A DNA stretch of 44,206 bases from Bdellovibrionales bacterium. GTDB lineage: Bacteria > Bdellovibrionota > Bdellovibrionia > Bdellovibrionales > JAMPXM01. Under the pieces are notes generated by a model. It searched no databases and had not been told where the DNA came from. It saw nothing but the letters and a program-made list of their open reading frames with translations. Of the stretch, positions 16,687-25,420 are shown piece by piece. The position numbers were made by a program, and so were the translations under genes. How positions within the stretch are numbered: the first letter of the stretch is position 1; the number at the start of each line of letters is the position of its first letter. The stretch covers positions 1 to 44,206 of the forward strand of contig SYLX01000030.1 in the NCBI GenBank assembly GCA_005808505.1. Reading direction: 5' to 3'.

Positions 16687-17394
16687 TTAGAGACGTTCAG
16701 CCGCAGCTTTTAGCTGGGCTGAACAATTCTCAGTTACGGATGCCCCATGTGCGATTAAGATCGCACGGAGTTCCGAATCGGCGGCTCTTTCAAGAAGCCA
16801 GTTCTTGAAAGCCGCCTTTTCTTTTAGCAGCAAGAGTTTTCCTACCTTCGTCATTCCGAAAGAACCTGTGGTGCCGATAAGCTTCATGAGCCAGCCATCG
16901 AAGCCTGGAAGGTGCGGCATGTTCATCAAAGCGTCAGTGAACACGAGGGCTTTTCCGCCAGCGGCGAGTTTGACTTCGTAGCACAGCTCGATCGGATTAA
17001 CTCCCGCTATCTCGTGAACCTTGATTCCCATCGTTGGGAGCAGTTCTTCGCAGGTTGCATCGACTTCGACTTTCTCTGACACTTTCTTTCGAGCAGCCGA
17101 AGGGCAGATGACCGTAATTTCAGGATAGCGTTCTTTATAGACGACGGAATCCAACCGATGCATCGGATTTGGAACCAAAAGAATTTTCGGCTTTCCAAGC
17201 TCTTCGAGTTCAGCCATGGCCGGCTCTTCAAGCGCGATAGCGCTGTGAAGGAGAAGCTCACCATCTTCGAGTTTATAGATCACCATATTGCGCGGCATAT
17301 GACCGTGCTTCAAGCTGCCGGTAACGGTCCACAACCGCGTGTCGAGAGAAGTCAGTTCACCATGTGGAAAAACGTGATCAGGCCATGCACTCAT
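16687..17394 (-). CDS. DUF4336-like, metallo-beta-lactamase-fold-related protein
   Basis: The 235-residue cytoplasmic protein resembles DUF4336 proteins: a beta-rich start (LWTVTGSL), LLLHSAIAL, then LLVPNPMHRLDS in place of the HxHxDH metal motif, ALVFTDALMNMP and a C-terminal ILIAHGASV. The canonical metallo-beta-lactamase ligands are mostly missing, so enzymatic function is uncertain. No Shine-Dalgarno precedes the ATG. A perfect palindrome (17396-17412) with a tiny ORF overlaps the start region. It lies 59 bp downstream of the 17454-18374 gene and converges with the gene at 16309. Confidence 0.7.
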   Translation of the reverse strand: MSAWPDHVFPHGELTSLDTRLWTVTGSLKHGHMPRNMVIYKLEDGELLLHSAIALEEPAMAELEELGKPKILLVPNPMHRLDSVVYKERYPEITVICPSAARKKVSEKVEVDATCEELLPTMGIKVHEIAGVNPIELCYEVKLAAGGKALVFTDALMNMPHLPGFDGWLMKLIGTTGSFGMTKVGKLLLLKEKAAFKNWLLERAADSELRAILIAHGASVTENCSAQLKAAAERL

Positions 17395-17395
17395 G

Positions 17396-17412
17396 GTTCT
17401 AGCATCTAGAAC
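17396..17412 (-). promoter_or_regulatory. perfect palindrome with a 4-codon leader ORF at the DUF4336-like start
   Basis: GTTCTAG and CTAGAAC are separated by three bases, and those three bases read ATG on the minus strand. That ATG opens ATG-CTA-GAA-CCA-TGA, whose stop overlaps the real start codon as ATGA. The palindrome ends one base before the start and replaces a ribosome site. Confidence 0.5.
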
Positions 17413-17453
17413 GCGCGCTTTTCTGGCAAAGGAAAACTACAAATCAATCTAGA

Positions 17454-18374
17454 TTAGCGAGTCAGCAGCGAAGCCAAGTCTCCGCGGTAAAGACTCGATG
17501 GAATCAACGGATCATCCGCATCGGTCACAACAACAAAGCTCGTGGCGGAAACGTCGGGATCTAAAGAAAGACCCTCAGGTTTATGCGGACATTCAAGGCG
17601 AGCACAGCTTAAGACCTCACCTTGAAGAGACAATCGACCAATCACAGCGCCCACGAACTCACCATCTTCGTAGGCTGAGTCGGTTTGTTCCGCGGCTGCT
17701 AGAAAAAAGAGGCCGCCTTTCGGGTTTGGACAGAGATCCGTAATTGAGAGTTTCACTTGCTCGATCATGCCGAGATCAAGGACCACGCAATCAAGTAATG
17801 ACTTAGCCGTGAGTTCTTTCTTACTGTGTAGCTCCTCAAGCGCCGATTGCTTCTCGAGTCTGACGAGAGCGTTAACTGAATGGGCGGCGTTACCTCTTTG
17901 CGCAAGAATGAACTCATCGCCAACGGAAGCAGCGCCTTCGATATTGAGTTCGCCAAACTTGTTTCCTAGAGATTCATAAAGGGGAGCGACCGAGAAGGTA
18001 AAAATATCTCGGTTGGTCAAAGAATAGACGCACGCGGTTTGTCGATTCGGCTTTGAGCCAGACGGGAGAACTAAGAGTTCGCCTGACCCTTCGATCAAAA
18101 CTAGGGCCTCGAAGTCGGGCTTTTGCTTCTTTCTTGCACGGGGGTTAACGGGTAGGTGTCCGGGGATCAGGTCGATCAACTCTCCCGGCTTGCTTTTATT
18201 AAAAGTGGCAAGTTGAAGTTCCGTATCCGCGACGACGTACCAGCTATCCCCGAAGCCAACAAGGCCACTCGCCGAACTTAAAAACGGAGGTTCGCCCCGA
18301 GTTTGATCGTCTCGTGAGCGGATTACGTCAAGATCACGAAGCTTTGTGACTAAAATTGGCTGAGCCGAAAACAT
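17454..18374 (-). CDS. uncharacterised protein, probable beta-propeller
   Basis: The 306-residue protein has no signal peptide. Repeated short strands with motifs SSASGLVGFGDSWYVVAD, DFEALVLI, NIEGAAS and KPEGLSLDP look like blades of a small beta-propeller of the esterase-phytase-like or DUF6929-like type. That assignment is by general resemblance only. Acidic residues near blade starts could bind metal. It precedes the DUF4336-like gene on the same strand and is divergent from the beta-helix gene at 18467. Confidence 0.6.
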   Translation of the reverse strand: MFSAQPILVTKLRDLDVIRSRDDQTRGEPPFLSSASGLVGFGDSWYVVADTELQLATFNKSKPGELIDLIPGHLPVNPRARKKQKPDFEALVLIEGSGELLVLPSGSKPNRQTACVYSLTNRDIFTFSVAPLYESLGNKFGELNIEGAASVGDEFILAQRGNAAHSVNALVRLEKQSALEELHSKKELTAKSLLDCVVLDLGMIEQVKLSITDLCPNPKGGLFFLAAAEQTDSAYEDGEFVGAVIGRLSLQGEVLSCARLECPHKPEGLSLDPDVSATSFVVVTDADDPLIPSSLYRGDLASLLTR

Positions 18375-18466
18375 ATTTCATTTGAGTTGAAAAATGCTGG
18401 TCGGGCAAGCGGTCCTTGAGCACAATCCTCGCTGATTGGTTCATAGGTGTTTTGAGGGGATTCAAA

Positions 18467-19501
18467 ATGTACCGCCTGTCTCGCTCGCTCTGGTTCATCA
18501 CGCTTTTACTTTTAACTGACTCGGCTTTCGCTATCGAATTTCCGCAGCCTCGATATGACGACAACTGCCAAATCATTCGCGATCTGATCGAACAGCTTCC
18601 ACCTCGAGGGGGTAGGATAGAAATTCCTGCCGGGACATACACTTGTAAAGCGCCGTTGATCATCGCAAAGAGCCACGTTGTTCTAAAAGGTGCCGGCAAA
18701 AACCGCACAATCTTTCGGCTCGCGGACTGGGTTCACGCGCCCCTACTCGTTGTAGGGCATCCTCACACTGTTCAGAAAGATGGAAAGCTCGTGACACCTT
18801 GGCGGGTCGAGAAAATCAAAATCGAAGGCATGACCTTCGACGGAAACAAAGACAACCATGACGTGAAGAAAGAATGCGGCGAAACACATTGTGATGGCGA
18901 CGCAACTTCGATTCGCAACAATGCGATCTCTATTCGCGGCGCGAGCTTTGTTCTGATTCAAGATGTTTCGGCACACAGCTCGATTTCGGGGGGACTCGTC
19001 ACTGAAAAGTACTGCGACCATCTGAAGATCGTAAGATTTGAATCTTACAATAACTATTTCGACGGCTTCGCAGGTTACGAAACCGAAAAGAGTCTCTTTG
19101 TTGACGTCGACCTCCACCACAATCGTGGCGCAGGCATCTCGATCGATATCCGCTTCAACGACAACACTTTCCGCGGTGGAGCCCTGCGCGATAACGGTGA
19201 TGTTGGAGTTTTTGCGCGCGATCTTTCTGGAAATTTGTTCGAGAAGATGAAGATCACCGGCAGCGGTAATCACGGCGTGTTTTTGGCATCTTCCGTCGAA
19301 GGCAATAAACAGTTTTGCGCGAGCGACAACATCTTCAGAGATGTTGAGATTCTTAATTCTAAGTTGATCGGCCTACGCGTCAACGATGGATGCGAAGGTA
19401 ACCGAGTCGTTGGGCAATCCGTTCTCCGTGGAAACCGCGACGGCTGTGTGAGTGACGACGGTCAAACGTACGTTGAGCCCGGCGTTCGGTGCGAAAACTA
19501 A
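18467..19501 (+). CDS. secreted right-handed parallel beta-helix protein
   Basis: The 344-residue protein has a signal peptide (MYRLSRSLWFITLLLLTDSAFA). It continues with a pectate-lyase-superfamily opening (IRDLIEQLPPRGGRIEIPAGTY) and then many short turns with NNxxxG/DNxF spacing (for example IEGMTFDGNK, SYNNYFDGF, DLHHNRGAGI, RFNDNTFRGG). It probably acts on or binds polysaccharide, but no catalytic motif of a named lyase is evident. The ATG at 18467 has GAGGGG upstream and is preferred over 18416. Its TAA overlaps the TAG of the convergent gene (shared bases 19499-19500). Confidence 0.82.
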   Translation: MYRLSRSLWFITLLLLTDSAFAIEFPQPRYDDNCQIIRDLIEQLPPRGGRIEIPAGTYTCKAPLIIAKSHVVLKGAGKNRTIFRLADWVHAPLLVVGHPHTVQKDGKLVTPWRVEKIKIEGMTFDGNKDNHDVKKECGETHCDGDATSIRNNAISIRGASFVLIQDVSAHSSISGGLVTEKYCDHLKIVRFESYNNYFDGFAGYETEKSLFVDVDLHHNRGAGISIDIRFNDNTFRGGALRDNGDVGVFARDLSGNLFEKMKITGSGNHGVFLASSVEGNKQFCASDNIFRDVEILNSKLIGLRVNDGCEGNRVVGQSVLRGNRDGCVSDDGQTYVEPGVRCEN

Positions 19502-20655
19502 AGAGAATGAGCAACGGCTTCAATAAGGGCAGGCACTAGCTCGCTAAAGCCCCTCATTCCGTAGCTCGATTCGCCGTATCTTGATTGCTCGTAGAAGACG
19601 AGAATGAACCAAAGAGCGAGAAGGCCTGCGAGGACGGCGAAAGTAATCTTGATCCAACTGTAGGGGCGATGGCCTTGAACTTCGCCGGTTCTCGCATTCA
19701 CGAGGACTCGATAAATTTTTCCGTGATAACGATAAGCCGAAATCCAAAGCGGAACGAGCAGATGTTTGTAAGTCGTCTCAGAGTAACTGGTTTGGATCGA
19801 GTGAATTCGTTGAGCATCCCCGCCGATCGATAGTCTCGCTAAACGTTCAAGTTCAGGTCTCATGATTGAGCAGGCCTTCTCAAAGCCCTCTGGGAGATCG
19901 ACTTGATAAGCTTCGGAGCGAAACCCGCTTAAGTAAGCAACGTCGAAAGCGCGAAGCTGTTTAAAATCCCACGGCTCCAAGGCGTGGGCTTCTTTCTCCG
20001 GGAGCGAACGGCTCGCTAAGACGACGACATCATCGAACTTATGCGCAACTTGACCGGCGACGGGATACCAATTCATTCGTCGTTCGCTCTCACGTTTCCC
20101 GTTTCGCTCCACCGTGACGTAGTACGCAACTCCTCGCTCGCCATAGTAGGTACTGTGAGTGGAGGTATCAAAAGTCCATGCGGGAACGTAAATTCCTTGC
20201 AGTCGATCTAAGCGCGCAAGGTCCTTGAGATCACTTGGAGCAAACCAACGACTGCTGATCCAGCTGCGACAGTGGTCGTTGGCCGCGCGCGAGTCGATGT
20301 GAAAAGGAAGAACATACTTAGGTGGGATCAAGCGTTTCGATTGCGCCGACGTCGACTCAACCTGCGGCGTTCCGCAAAAAGGACAAAGTGCAGAAGTTTG
20401 GCTCGAAGGTCGAGACGTCTCGGCTCCGCAATCAGGGCATTTGTAGACGATCTCATTTGATCGCTCATCTGTAATTGCGGTTGAGCGGAGCTTGGTGATC
20501 ATGGCGTCGAAATCTTCTTCGATCGCCAAGACGGGGCCGGAGGAGATTTGATTTTCAGTTCCGCAGGATTGGCAAACGAGGTGATCGGTCCCCGGTTTGT
20601 AGTGGAGGACCGACCCGCAGCGGAGGCACTTGAGTTCTTTTTCCGTAGCTTCCAT
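19498..20655 (-). CDS. zinc-ribbon membrane-anchored protein
   Basis: The 385-residue protein has two zinc ribbons at its N-terminus: CLRC...CQSC (about residues 10-33) and CPDC...CPFC (about 73-98). A soluble middle domain (LPPxYVLPF-like segment, YVPAWTFDT, LVPLWISAY) follows, with one C-terminal membrane helix (ITFAVLAGLLALWFILVFY). Proteins of this type are often mislabelled as primosomal or helicase zinc fingers; no helicase motifs are present. The function is unknown. A GAGAGG ribosome site supports the ATG at 20655. It is 22 bp downstream of argS on the same strand. Confidence 0.75.
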   Translation of the reverse strand: MEATEKELKCLRCGSVLHYKPGTDHLVCQSCGTENQISSGPVLAIEEDFDAMITKLRSTAITDERSNEIVYKCPDCGAETSRPSSQTSALCPFCGTPQVESTSAQSKRLIPPKYVLPFHIDSRAANDHCRSWISSRWFAPSDLKDLARLDRLQGIYVPAWTFDTSTHSTYYGERGVAYYVTVERNGKRESERRMNWYPVAGQVAHKFDDVVVLASRSLPEKEAHALEPWDFKQLRAFDVAYLSGFRSEAYQVDLPEGFEKACSIMRPELERLARLSIGGDAQRIHSIQTSYSETTYKHLLVPLWISAYRYHGKIYRVLVNARTGEVQGHRPYSWIKITFAVLAGLLALWFILVFYEQSRYGESSYGMRGFSELVPALIEAVAHSL

Positions 20656-20676
20656 CTGCCTCTCGCGAAACCTTGT

Positions 20677-22464
20677 TTACATTCTCTCAGGAACTTGAAT
20701 TCCCAATAGACTCAACGAGAACTCAAGTTGATCGTGCGTGAGTCGACTCAAACCCAGCCATGAGCTCTGACGGGTTGGATCCGTTTCGCGCAAGATGTGG
20801 CACTCGGAGTAGAAGGCGTTGAACGCTTGCGAGAGGTTGAATCCGTACTCACAAATATGGTGCGGCTCACCTTCGTTATAAGCGGTCGTCACAACATCAT
20901 TGAACTTCAAGAGCTCAAGCATGAGCTTGCGTTCGGAGTCTTTGATGGGCGAGAGAATTTTTCCAGGCTTCAAGCCTTGTTCGAGAGCTTTGCGCAAAAT
21001 CGACTTGATACGCACGGTTGCGTAAAGAAGGTAGGGACCCGTGTGACCCTCGAACTTTGCGAACTTCTCAAGATCGAAAACGTAATCAGCTGTGCGATTA
21101 TGTTTGAGGTCGGCGTATTTCAAAGTCGCGATTCCGACTTTCTCCGCAATTGCCTCAAGCTCCTCTTTTCCGTACGGGCGCTCGGCTTGAAGTTCATCTA
21201 AACGCTTTCGAGCTTCGTCGTTGATCATGTTGATCAAGTCTTTGAGCTTCAAGATGCCGCCGCTGCGAGTTTTAAACGGTTTGCCGTCAGGCCCGTTCAT
21301 CGTACCGAAGGGAAGATGCTTGTACTCAGCTCTTCCTGCAAGGCCTGTGAGTTTCGCCGCCTTGATGATTTGCTTAAAGTGAAGCGTCTGGCGCTTATCG
21401 ACGACGAGAAGAGCGAGATCGACTTTCATTTCTTGTGAACGATAGGCAGCAGTCGCGAGGTCACTCGTGTGGTAGAGAAAGCCACCTCCCGATTTCACGA
21501 GAATGAGTGGCGGCATCTCGGGCTCTTTTTCATCCGCAAGGGGAATAACGAGAGCTCCGTCGCTCACTTCGGTTTTGCCGGCAGCTTTGAGAGACTCCAC
21601 CATGGTGGGCATTCGATCTTCAAAAAAGCTCTCGCCAAGCCAAAGATCGAATTTGATTCCGAGCTTCTCGTAATCGCGCGTGAGATCCGCAATCGTCACG
21701 TTGACGAAGTGTTGCCACAAAGCTTTATAGCCGCGACGACCCGATTGAAGTTCATCGGTGGCTCGCAAGACTTCTTTCTTATACTCGTCTTGACCTTCTT
21801 CCGCGTAACGCTTGCTTGCAGCGGGATACATTTGTTCGAGATCCGCTAGAGTCACCGGTGGCTCTTTCGGGTACTCACCTTGGAAGTTCGGATCAAAGTA
21901 AGGAAGTGACGGATGCTTTTGTTTCGTTTCAACGATGAGCATGCCCATTTGCGTGCCCCAGTCGCCGACGTGGTTATCACCGATCACGGTGTCGCCGCGG
22001 AAGCGGTGAATACGGATCACGCTATCGCCAATGATCGACGAGCGAAGGTGACCGACATGCATGCCTTTCGCGATATTGGGCCCGCCGTAATCGACAACGA
22101 CTTTGCGTGGAGTTTCTACGACCGGGGAGCCGAAGCGACGATCGTGGCTTTGTTCATCAACAATTTTGCCGAGCAACTCGGCCGAGAGTTTGACGTTGAT
22201 GAAGCCAGGCCCAGCAATCGAGAGTTCAAGCGAATTCGTGCCCAACTGGCTCGTCGCTTTCTCGAGTACGCTGTTAACGATTTCTTGCGCCAGCTCGCGA
22301 GGGTTTCGTTTAACAGATTTAGCGCCCGCTAAAGCACCGTTGCACTGATAGTCGGCGAGATCGGGTCGATCCGCCGTGGTGACGAGACCAAAGCGAGATT
22401 CGAGACCCTTTTCAACAAAGGCTTGCGTGAACACTTTTGTGAGCTGCTGACGAATAGGTTCCAT
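20677..22464 (-). CDS. argS: arginyl-tRNA synthetase
   Basis: The 595-residue class I synthetase charges tRNA-Arg. It has the N-terminal Add-1-type domain, the HIGH-class motif HVGH (136-139) within NIAKGMHVGHLRS, the VIGDNHVGDWGTQMG segment, KTRSGG (399-404) in place of KMSK as usual for ArgS, and an anticodon-binding C-terminal domain. The frame extends upstream to 22563, but family alignment favours the ATG at 22464 (MEPIRQQL). There is no strong ribosome site. The 138-bp leader holds a palindrome and a nested inverted repeat. Confidence 0.95.
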   Translation of the reverse strand: MEPIRQQLTKVFTQAFVEKGLESRFGLVTTADRPDLADYQCNGALAGAKSVKRNPRELAQEIVNSVLEKATSQLGTNSLELSIAGPGFINVKLSAELLGKIVDEQSHDRRFGSPVVETPRKVVVDYGGPNIAKGMHVGHLRSSIIGDSVIRIHRFRGDTVIGDNHVGDWGTQMGMLIVETKQKHPSLPYFDPNFQGEYPKEPPVTLADLEQMYPAASKRYAEEGQDEYKKEVLRATDELQSGRRGYKALWQHFVNVTIADLTRDYEKLGIKFDLWLGESFFEDRMPTMVESLKAAGKTEVSDGALVIPLADEKEPEMPPLILVKSGGGFLYHTSDLATAAYRSQEMKVDLALLVVDKRQTLHFKQIIKAAKLTGLAGRAEYKHLPFGTMNGPDGKPFKTRSGGILKLKDLINMINDEARKRLDELQAERPYGKEELEAIAEKVGIATLKYADLKHNRTADYVFDLEKFAKFEGHTGPYLLYATVRIKSILRKALEQGLKPGKILSPIKDSERKLMLELLKFNDVVTTAYNEGEPHHICEYGFNLSQAFNAFYSECHILRETDPTRQSSWLGLSRLTHDQLEFSLSLLGIQVPERM

Positions 22465-22500
22465 ATAATGGCTATGTACTCGATTTCGGGAACGTTTAGT

Positions 22501-22562
22501 AGCGATTGATCGCTGAATTTGAGGACAGCCCAGGAGTTTTACGCTCCCTAGCCAGGACCTCA
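22501..22562. promoter_or_regulatory. palindrome and nested hairpin between argS and the phosphoesterase gene
   Basis: AGCGAT-TG-ATCGCT (22501-22514) is a perfect two-arm palindrome. Next to it, TGAGG (22520-22524) pairs with CCTCA (22558-22562) around an inner GGAG (22533-22536)/CTCC (22544-22547) pair. This lies in the divergent promoter region and could be an operator plus a structured argS leader. Confidence 0.4.
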
Positions 22563-22587
22563 CTGGAATTTCCCTCTCGTTGGCGCG

Positions 22588-22596
22588 TGTTAGAAT
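22588..22596 (+). promoter_or_regulatory. extended -10 box (TGT-TAGAAT) for the phosphoesterase gene
   Basis: TAGAAT at 22591-22596 is preceded by TG at -2/-3, an extended -10. The ATG begins six bases later, so the predicted transcript would be leaderless. The same TGTTAGAAT string occurs at 33042-33050. Confidence 0.45.
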
Positions 22597-22602
22597 CCGG
22601 AG

Positions 22603-23715
22603 ATGGCTAGACTTTTCATTCTCCTCGTTGCGGCTTCGTCAGTTTTTGCATACCTCGGAATGCGCCTAGGAACCGGTCTCGGTTGGCCCATTTGGGTCTT
22701 CATTGGTTTACTCCTTGGCGCAATTGTCTCTTATCCACTCACTTTCCGCCGGTCGCATGATGGATTTATGAAATCCTTCCGGTGGTTCGTGCATTTAGAC
22801 ATGGGTTTTCTCAGTTTCCTGTTTTGCCTAGTGGTTGCGCGCGACTTGATCTTCTTTCCGTTTTATTGGTTCAAACCAGAGGTAGCGCTCGCTGCATTCG
22901 GTGCTACGAGCTCGCTCTTCGTGATCGCCTTATCCGTAGCTGCGCTCGCTGTTGGCGTTTGGAAGGCAGCCTCTGGGCCTCACATCAAACGAGTTCGCGT
23001 ACCGATTGCAGGCTTGCCTTCGGACCTGGAGGGTTACTCCATAGCGCAAATCAGTGATCTCCACGTGGGCCCCACGATTGGTCGAAGCTATGTGGAAAAA
23101 GTTGTGCGCATGGTGAGTTCGCTCAAAGCGGATCTCACCGTGTTGACGGGCGATATTGCCGACGGAAACGCCGATGAGTTTCGCCACGTCATCGAGCCTT
23201 TGCGCGAGCTCACGCGCGACACCCCTGCTCTCTACGTGCCCGGCAATCATGAATACTATTGGGACGGGCCCGCGTGGATTCGTGAGTTTGAGAATCTAGG
23301 AATCAAAGCTTTACTCAACTCCAAACGAATTTTGAGTCGGGGAGCTGCCGAAATTCTCGTAGCTGGAGTCGTCGATCCAGCCGCGCGCATCGCGCATCCA
23401 CGCTTGAAGCCGGACCCTAAAGCCGCGCTCGGCGAGGGAGACGATGCTCCATTGAAAATTTTGTTGTCACACCACCCAGGTATCGCGCGAGAAGCGGCCG
23501 ACCTTGGTTTTGATCTTCAACTATCGGGTCACACGCATGCTGGTCAGTTTTTTCCATGGACCCTCGTCGTGTCGCGCGTTCACGAGTTTGCACACGGTCT
23601 TAAGGCTTGTGGTTCGATGTGGGTCTACGTCAATCCAGGGACTGGTTCTTGGGGGCCGCCGATTCGTTTGGGGACAACGACCGAGATCACGTTGCTCGAG
23701 CTCAAACGCGCTTAG
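22603..23715 (+). CDS. membrane-anchored metallophosphoesterase (YaeI/YkuE-like)
   Basis: The 370-residue protein has four to five N-terminal membrane helices (residues 1-120) and then a calcineurin-like phosphoesterase domain. Visible metal motifs are SDLHVG (Asp152, His154), TGDIADG (Asp184), GNHEYY (Asn215, His216), LSHHPG and SGHTHAGQ. The YkuE/YaeI type acts on phospholipid headgroups such as UDP-diacylglucosamine-related lipids or on nucleotides; the substrate is not decided here. GGAG touches the ATG, too close for a normal ribosome site. A downstream ATG at 22660 is possible. Confidence 0.9.
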   Translation: MARLFILLVAASSVFAYLGMRLGTGLGWPIWVFIGLLLGAIVSYPLTFRRSHDGFMKSFRWFVHLDMGFLSFLFCLVVARDLIFFPFYWFKPEVALAAFGATSSLFVIALSVAALAVGVWKAASGPHIKRVRVPIAGLPSDLEGYSIAQISDLHVGPTIGRSYVEKVVRMVSSLKADLTVLTGDIADGNADEFRHVIEPLRELTRDTPALYVPGNHEYYWDGPAWIREFENLGIKALLNSKRILSRGAAEILVAGVVDPAARIAHPRLKPDPKAALGEGDDAPLKILLSHHPGIAREAADLGFDLQLSGHTHAGQFFPWTLVVSRVHEFAHGLKACGSMWVYVNPGTGSWGPPIRLGTTTEITLLELKRA

Positions 23716-23758
23716 ACCTGGTCTGGCGAGCGATAAGGCTTCCGTTTACGCTAAGGGA

Positions 23759-25345
23759 ATGAAAAGAATTTTCGCCCTTCGTCATCCCGTTTTGCTAGCT
23801 CTCGTTTTAACGGGCTGTCAGACCACAACTCCCTCGCGGATGCCGCAGTCGACGAGCGAAGCGCTCACTTGCGGAACCATCGAAGAAAAGTTGCGCAGAC
23901 AAGCAAGCCTCAATGAGCAAGCGCGAGAGGCCTTGATCCAACGTGTAGTCATGGAAAAAGGCGTGTATACGCGAGAGGAGTGGAACGAGCTTGTCACACC
24001 TACTGGGACTTGCGCGTGGACTCCGCGAGATTTCGAAGTCATGCGAAGCAAGCAAGACGGCGAAGCGACCCGCGGAAGAATGAAAGCTGCCGCTTCCTCT
24101 GTGATCGACGTCGAAGCGTTTCGCCAAGATCAATCCCGGGTTGCGAAGTTTTGTGCAGCGATCCCGAAAGGCGCGATTCTTCACCAACATGCGAACGGAA
24201 CGATGCAAAGAGGGACCGCAAAGAAGATCCTTGAAACGATCGATCCACTCATCGACATGAACTACGTTCTGGAAAAATCGAAAGACCCGAACGTTGAAGT
24301 TTATCCTGACGAAGCCGCTTGGTTGAAACAGCTTGCGACTGAAAAATCCAAGATTCGCTACAGCGAGATGAAGCCCGAAGATCAGAAGAAGTTGGTGAAC
24401 TTATTCTTCTTACCTCCTCAGCCGTTTGCCCATTCCTTCAAACGTTTCTCCTTTCCGTTTTTGGTCTTTCCCGTGCTTCGCGACCGCTCAAAGCCACAAC
24501 TTGATCCCGACTATATTCAGCTGCGCGAATTTTTGAGGAGCGCTCATTCGATGGGAATTCGCTATGTCGAGTTGACCAAGGGCTTGCGTCTAGATCCGGA
24601 CTCGATCGCTAAGCTCCGAGAGACGGCCGAGAGTCTTGAGAAAGAAACGGGAGTCATCGTTCGCTGGAACTTTGCCTTCTTCCGAAATGCTGATCCGAAG
24701 AAGAACGGTGAGCTTTCAGAACAACTCCTGAAGAGTTTGTCGACAACGCCTTCGCGTGAAATCGTTGGAGTCGATCTTTTAGCGAATGAAGAGACGGCCC
24801 CCGCCTTAGAAGCAGGTCAGCAGAGTTACGCTCCCGTGTTGGCTTCAGCATACAGTCATCATCCAAATTACAGCGTAAAGCTTCGTCGCACGTTCCACGC
24901 AGGTGAGCTCGGTCGCATCGATAACGTCCGCGACGCGCTGATTATGGGAGCGGAGCGCGTTGGTCACGGTGTGAAAATGAACGATGATCCTGTGACGCTA
25001 GAATTAGCGCGACGGGCGGATCTTGGAATCGAAGTCAGCCCCGTCAGTAACTTGCGTTTAAAGGTTGTGCCGGATTTGAAGTCTCATCCGTTTTTAAAGT
25101 TCCTCCGCCTCGGTTTGAAGGTGAGCCTTTCGACGGACGATGAAGGTGTTCTGGAAACAGACATGAACAACGAATGCGTGCAAGTGGTGACGCAAACGGA
25201 TGTTAGCTACAAAGAGCTCCGGCAGATGGCGGTCAACTCCATTGAGACCTCATTTGCCCGCGAAGAAGAAAAGCAAAAGCTTCTCGCTTGGCTCGAGAAA
25301 GCTTTTGAAGACTTTGAGCGCGATTGGAAAGCGGCGGCTCACTAA
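23759..25345 (+). CDS. adenosine deaminase-family lipoprotein
   Basis: The 528-residue protein has a lipobox (LVLTGC, lipidated Cys20) and an amidohydrolase domain of the adenosine deaminase/ADGF type. Catalytic residues are present: HQH (His142, His144), HAGE (His380, Glu383), RVGHG (His403) and STDDEG (Asp460, Asp461). The N-terminal helical extension (30-130) resembles that of secreted ADGF/CECR1-like enzymes. It probably deaminates adenosine or a related purine outside the cytoplasm. A frame extension to 23504 overlaps the upstream gene and is rejected because the lipoprotein signal starts at 23759. It is 43 bp after the phosphoesterase gene, so probably the same operon. Confidence 0.9.
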   Translation: MKRIFALRHPVLLALVLTGCQTTTPSRMPQSTSEALTCGTIEEKLRRQASLNEQAREALIQRVVMEKGVYTREEWNELVTPTGTCAWTPRDFEVMRSKQDGEATRGRMKAAASSVIDVEAFRQDQSRVAKFCAAIPKGAILHQHANGTMQRGTAKKILETIDPLIDMNYVLEKSKDPNVEVYPDEAAWLKQLATEKSKIRYSEMKPEDQKKLVNLFFLPPQPFAHSFKRFSFPFLVFPVLRDRSKPQLDPDYIQLREFLRSAHSMGIRYVELTKGLRLDPDSIAKLRETAESLEKETGVIVRWNFAFFRNADPKKNGELSEQLLKSLSTTPSREIVGVDLLANEETAPALEAGQQSYAPVLASAYSHHPNYSVKLRRTFHAGELGRIDNVRDALIMGAERVGHGVKMNDDPVTLELARRADLGIEVSPVSNLRLKVVPDLKSHPFLKFLRLGLKVSLSTDDEGVLETDMNNECVQVVTQTDVSYKELRQMAVNSIETSFAREEEKQKLLAWLEKAFEDFERDWKAAAH

Positions 25346-25420
25346 TTTTCCGAATTGGTTGCAGAAGGCAGTGCGGCTCGGCCATCCTCTCTCGGTACCG
25401 ATTATCGAGGGAGAGATGAG

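Noticed and set aside
22464-22603. A tRNA gene in the argS leader
   Set aside because: The inverted repeats do not form a cloverleaf and there is no T-loop GTTCGAATC-like sequence.
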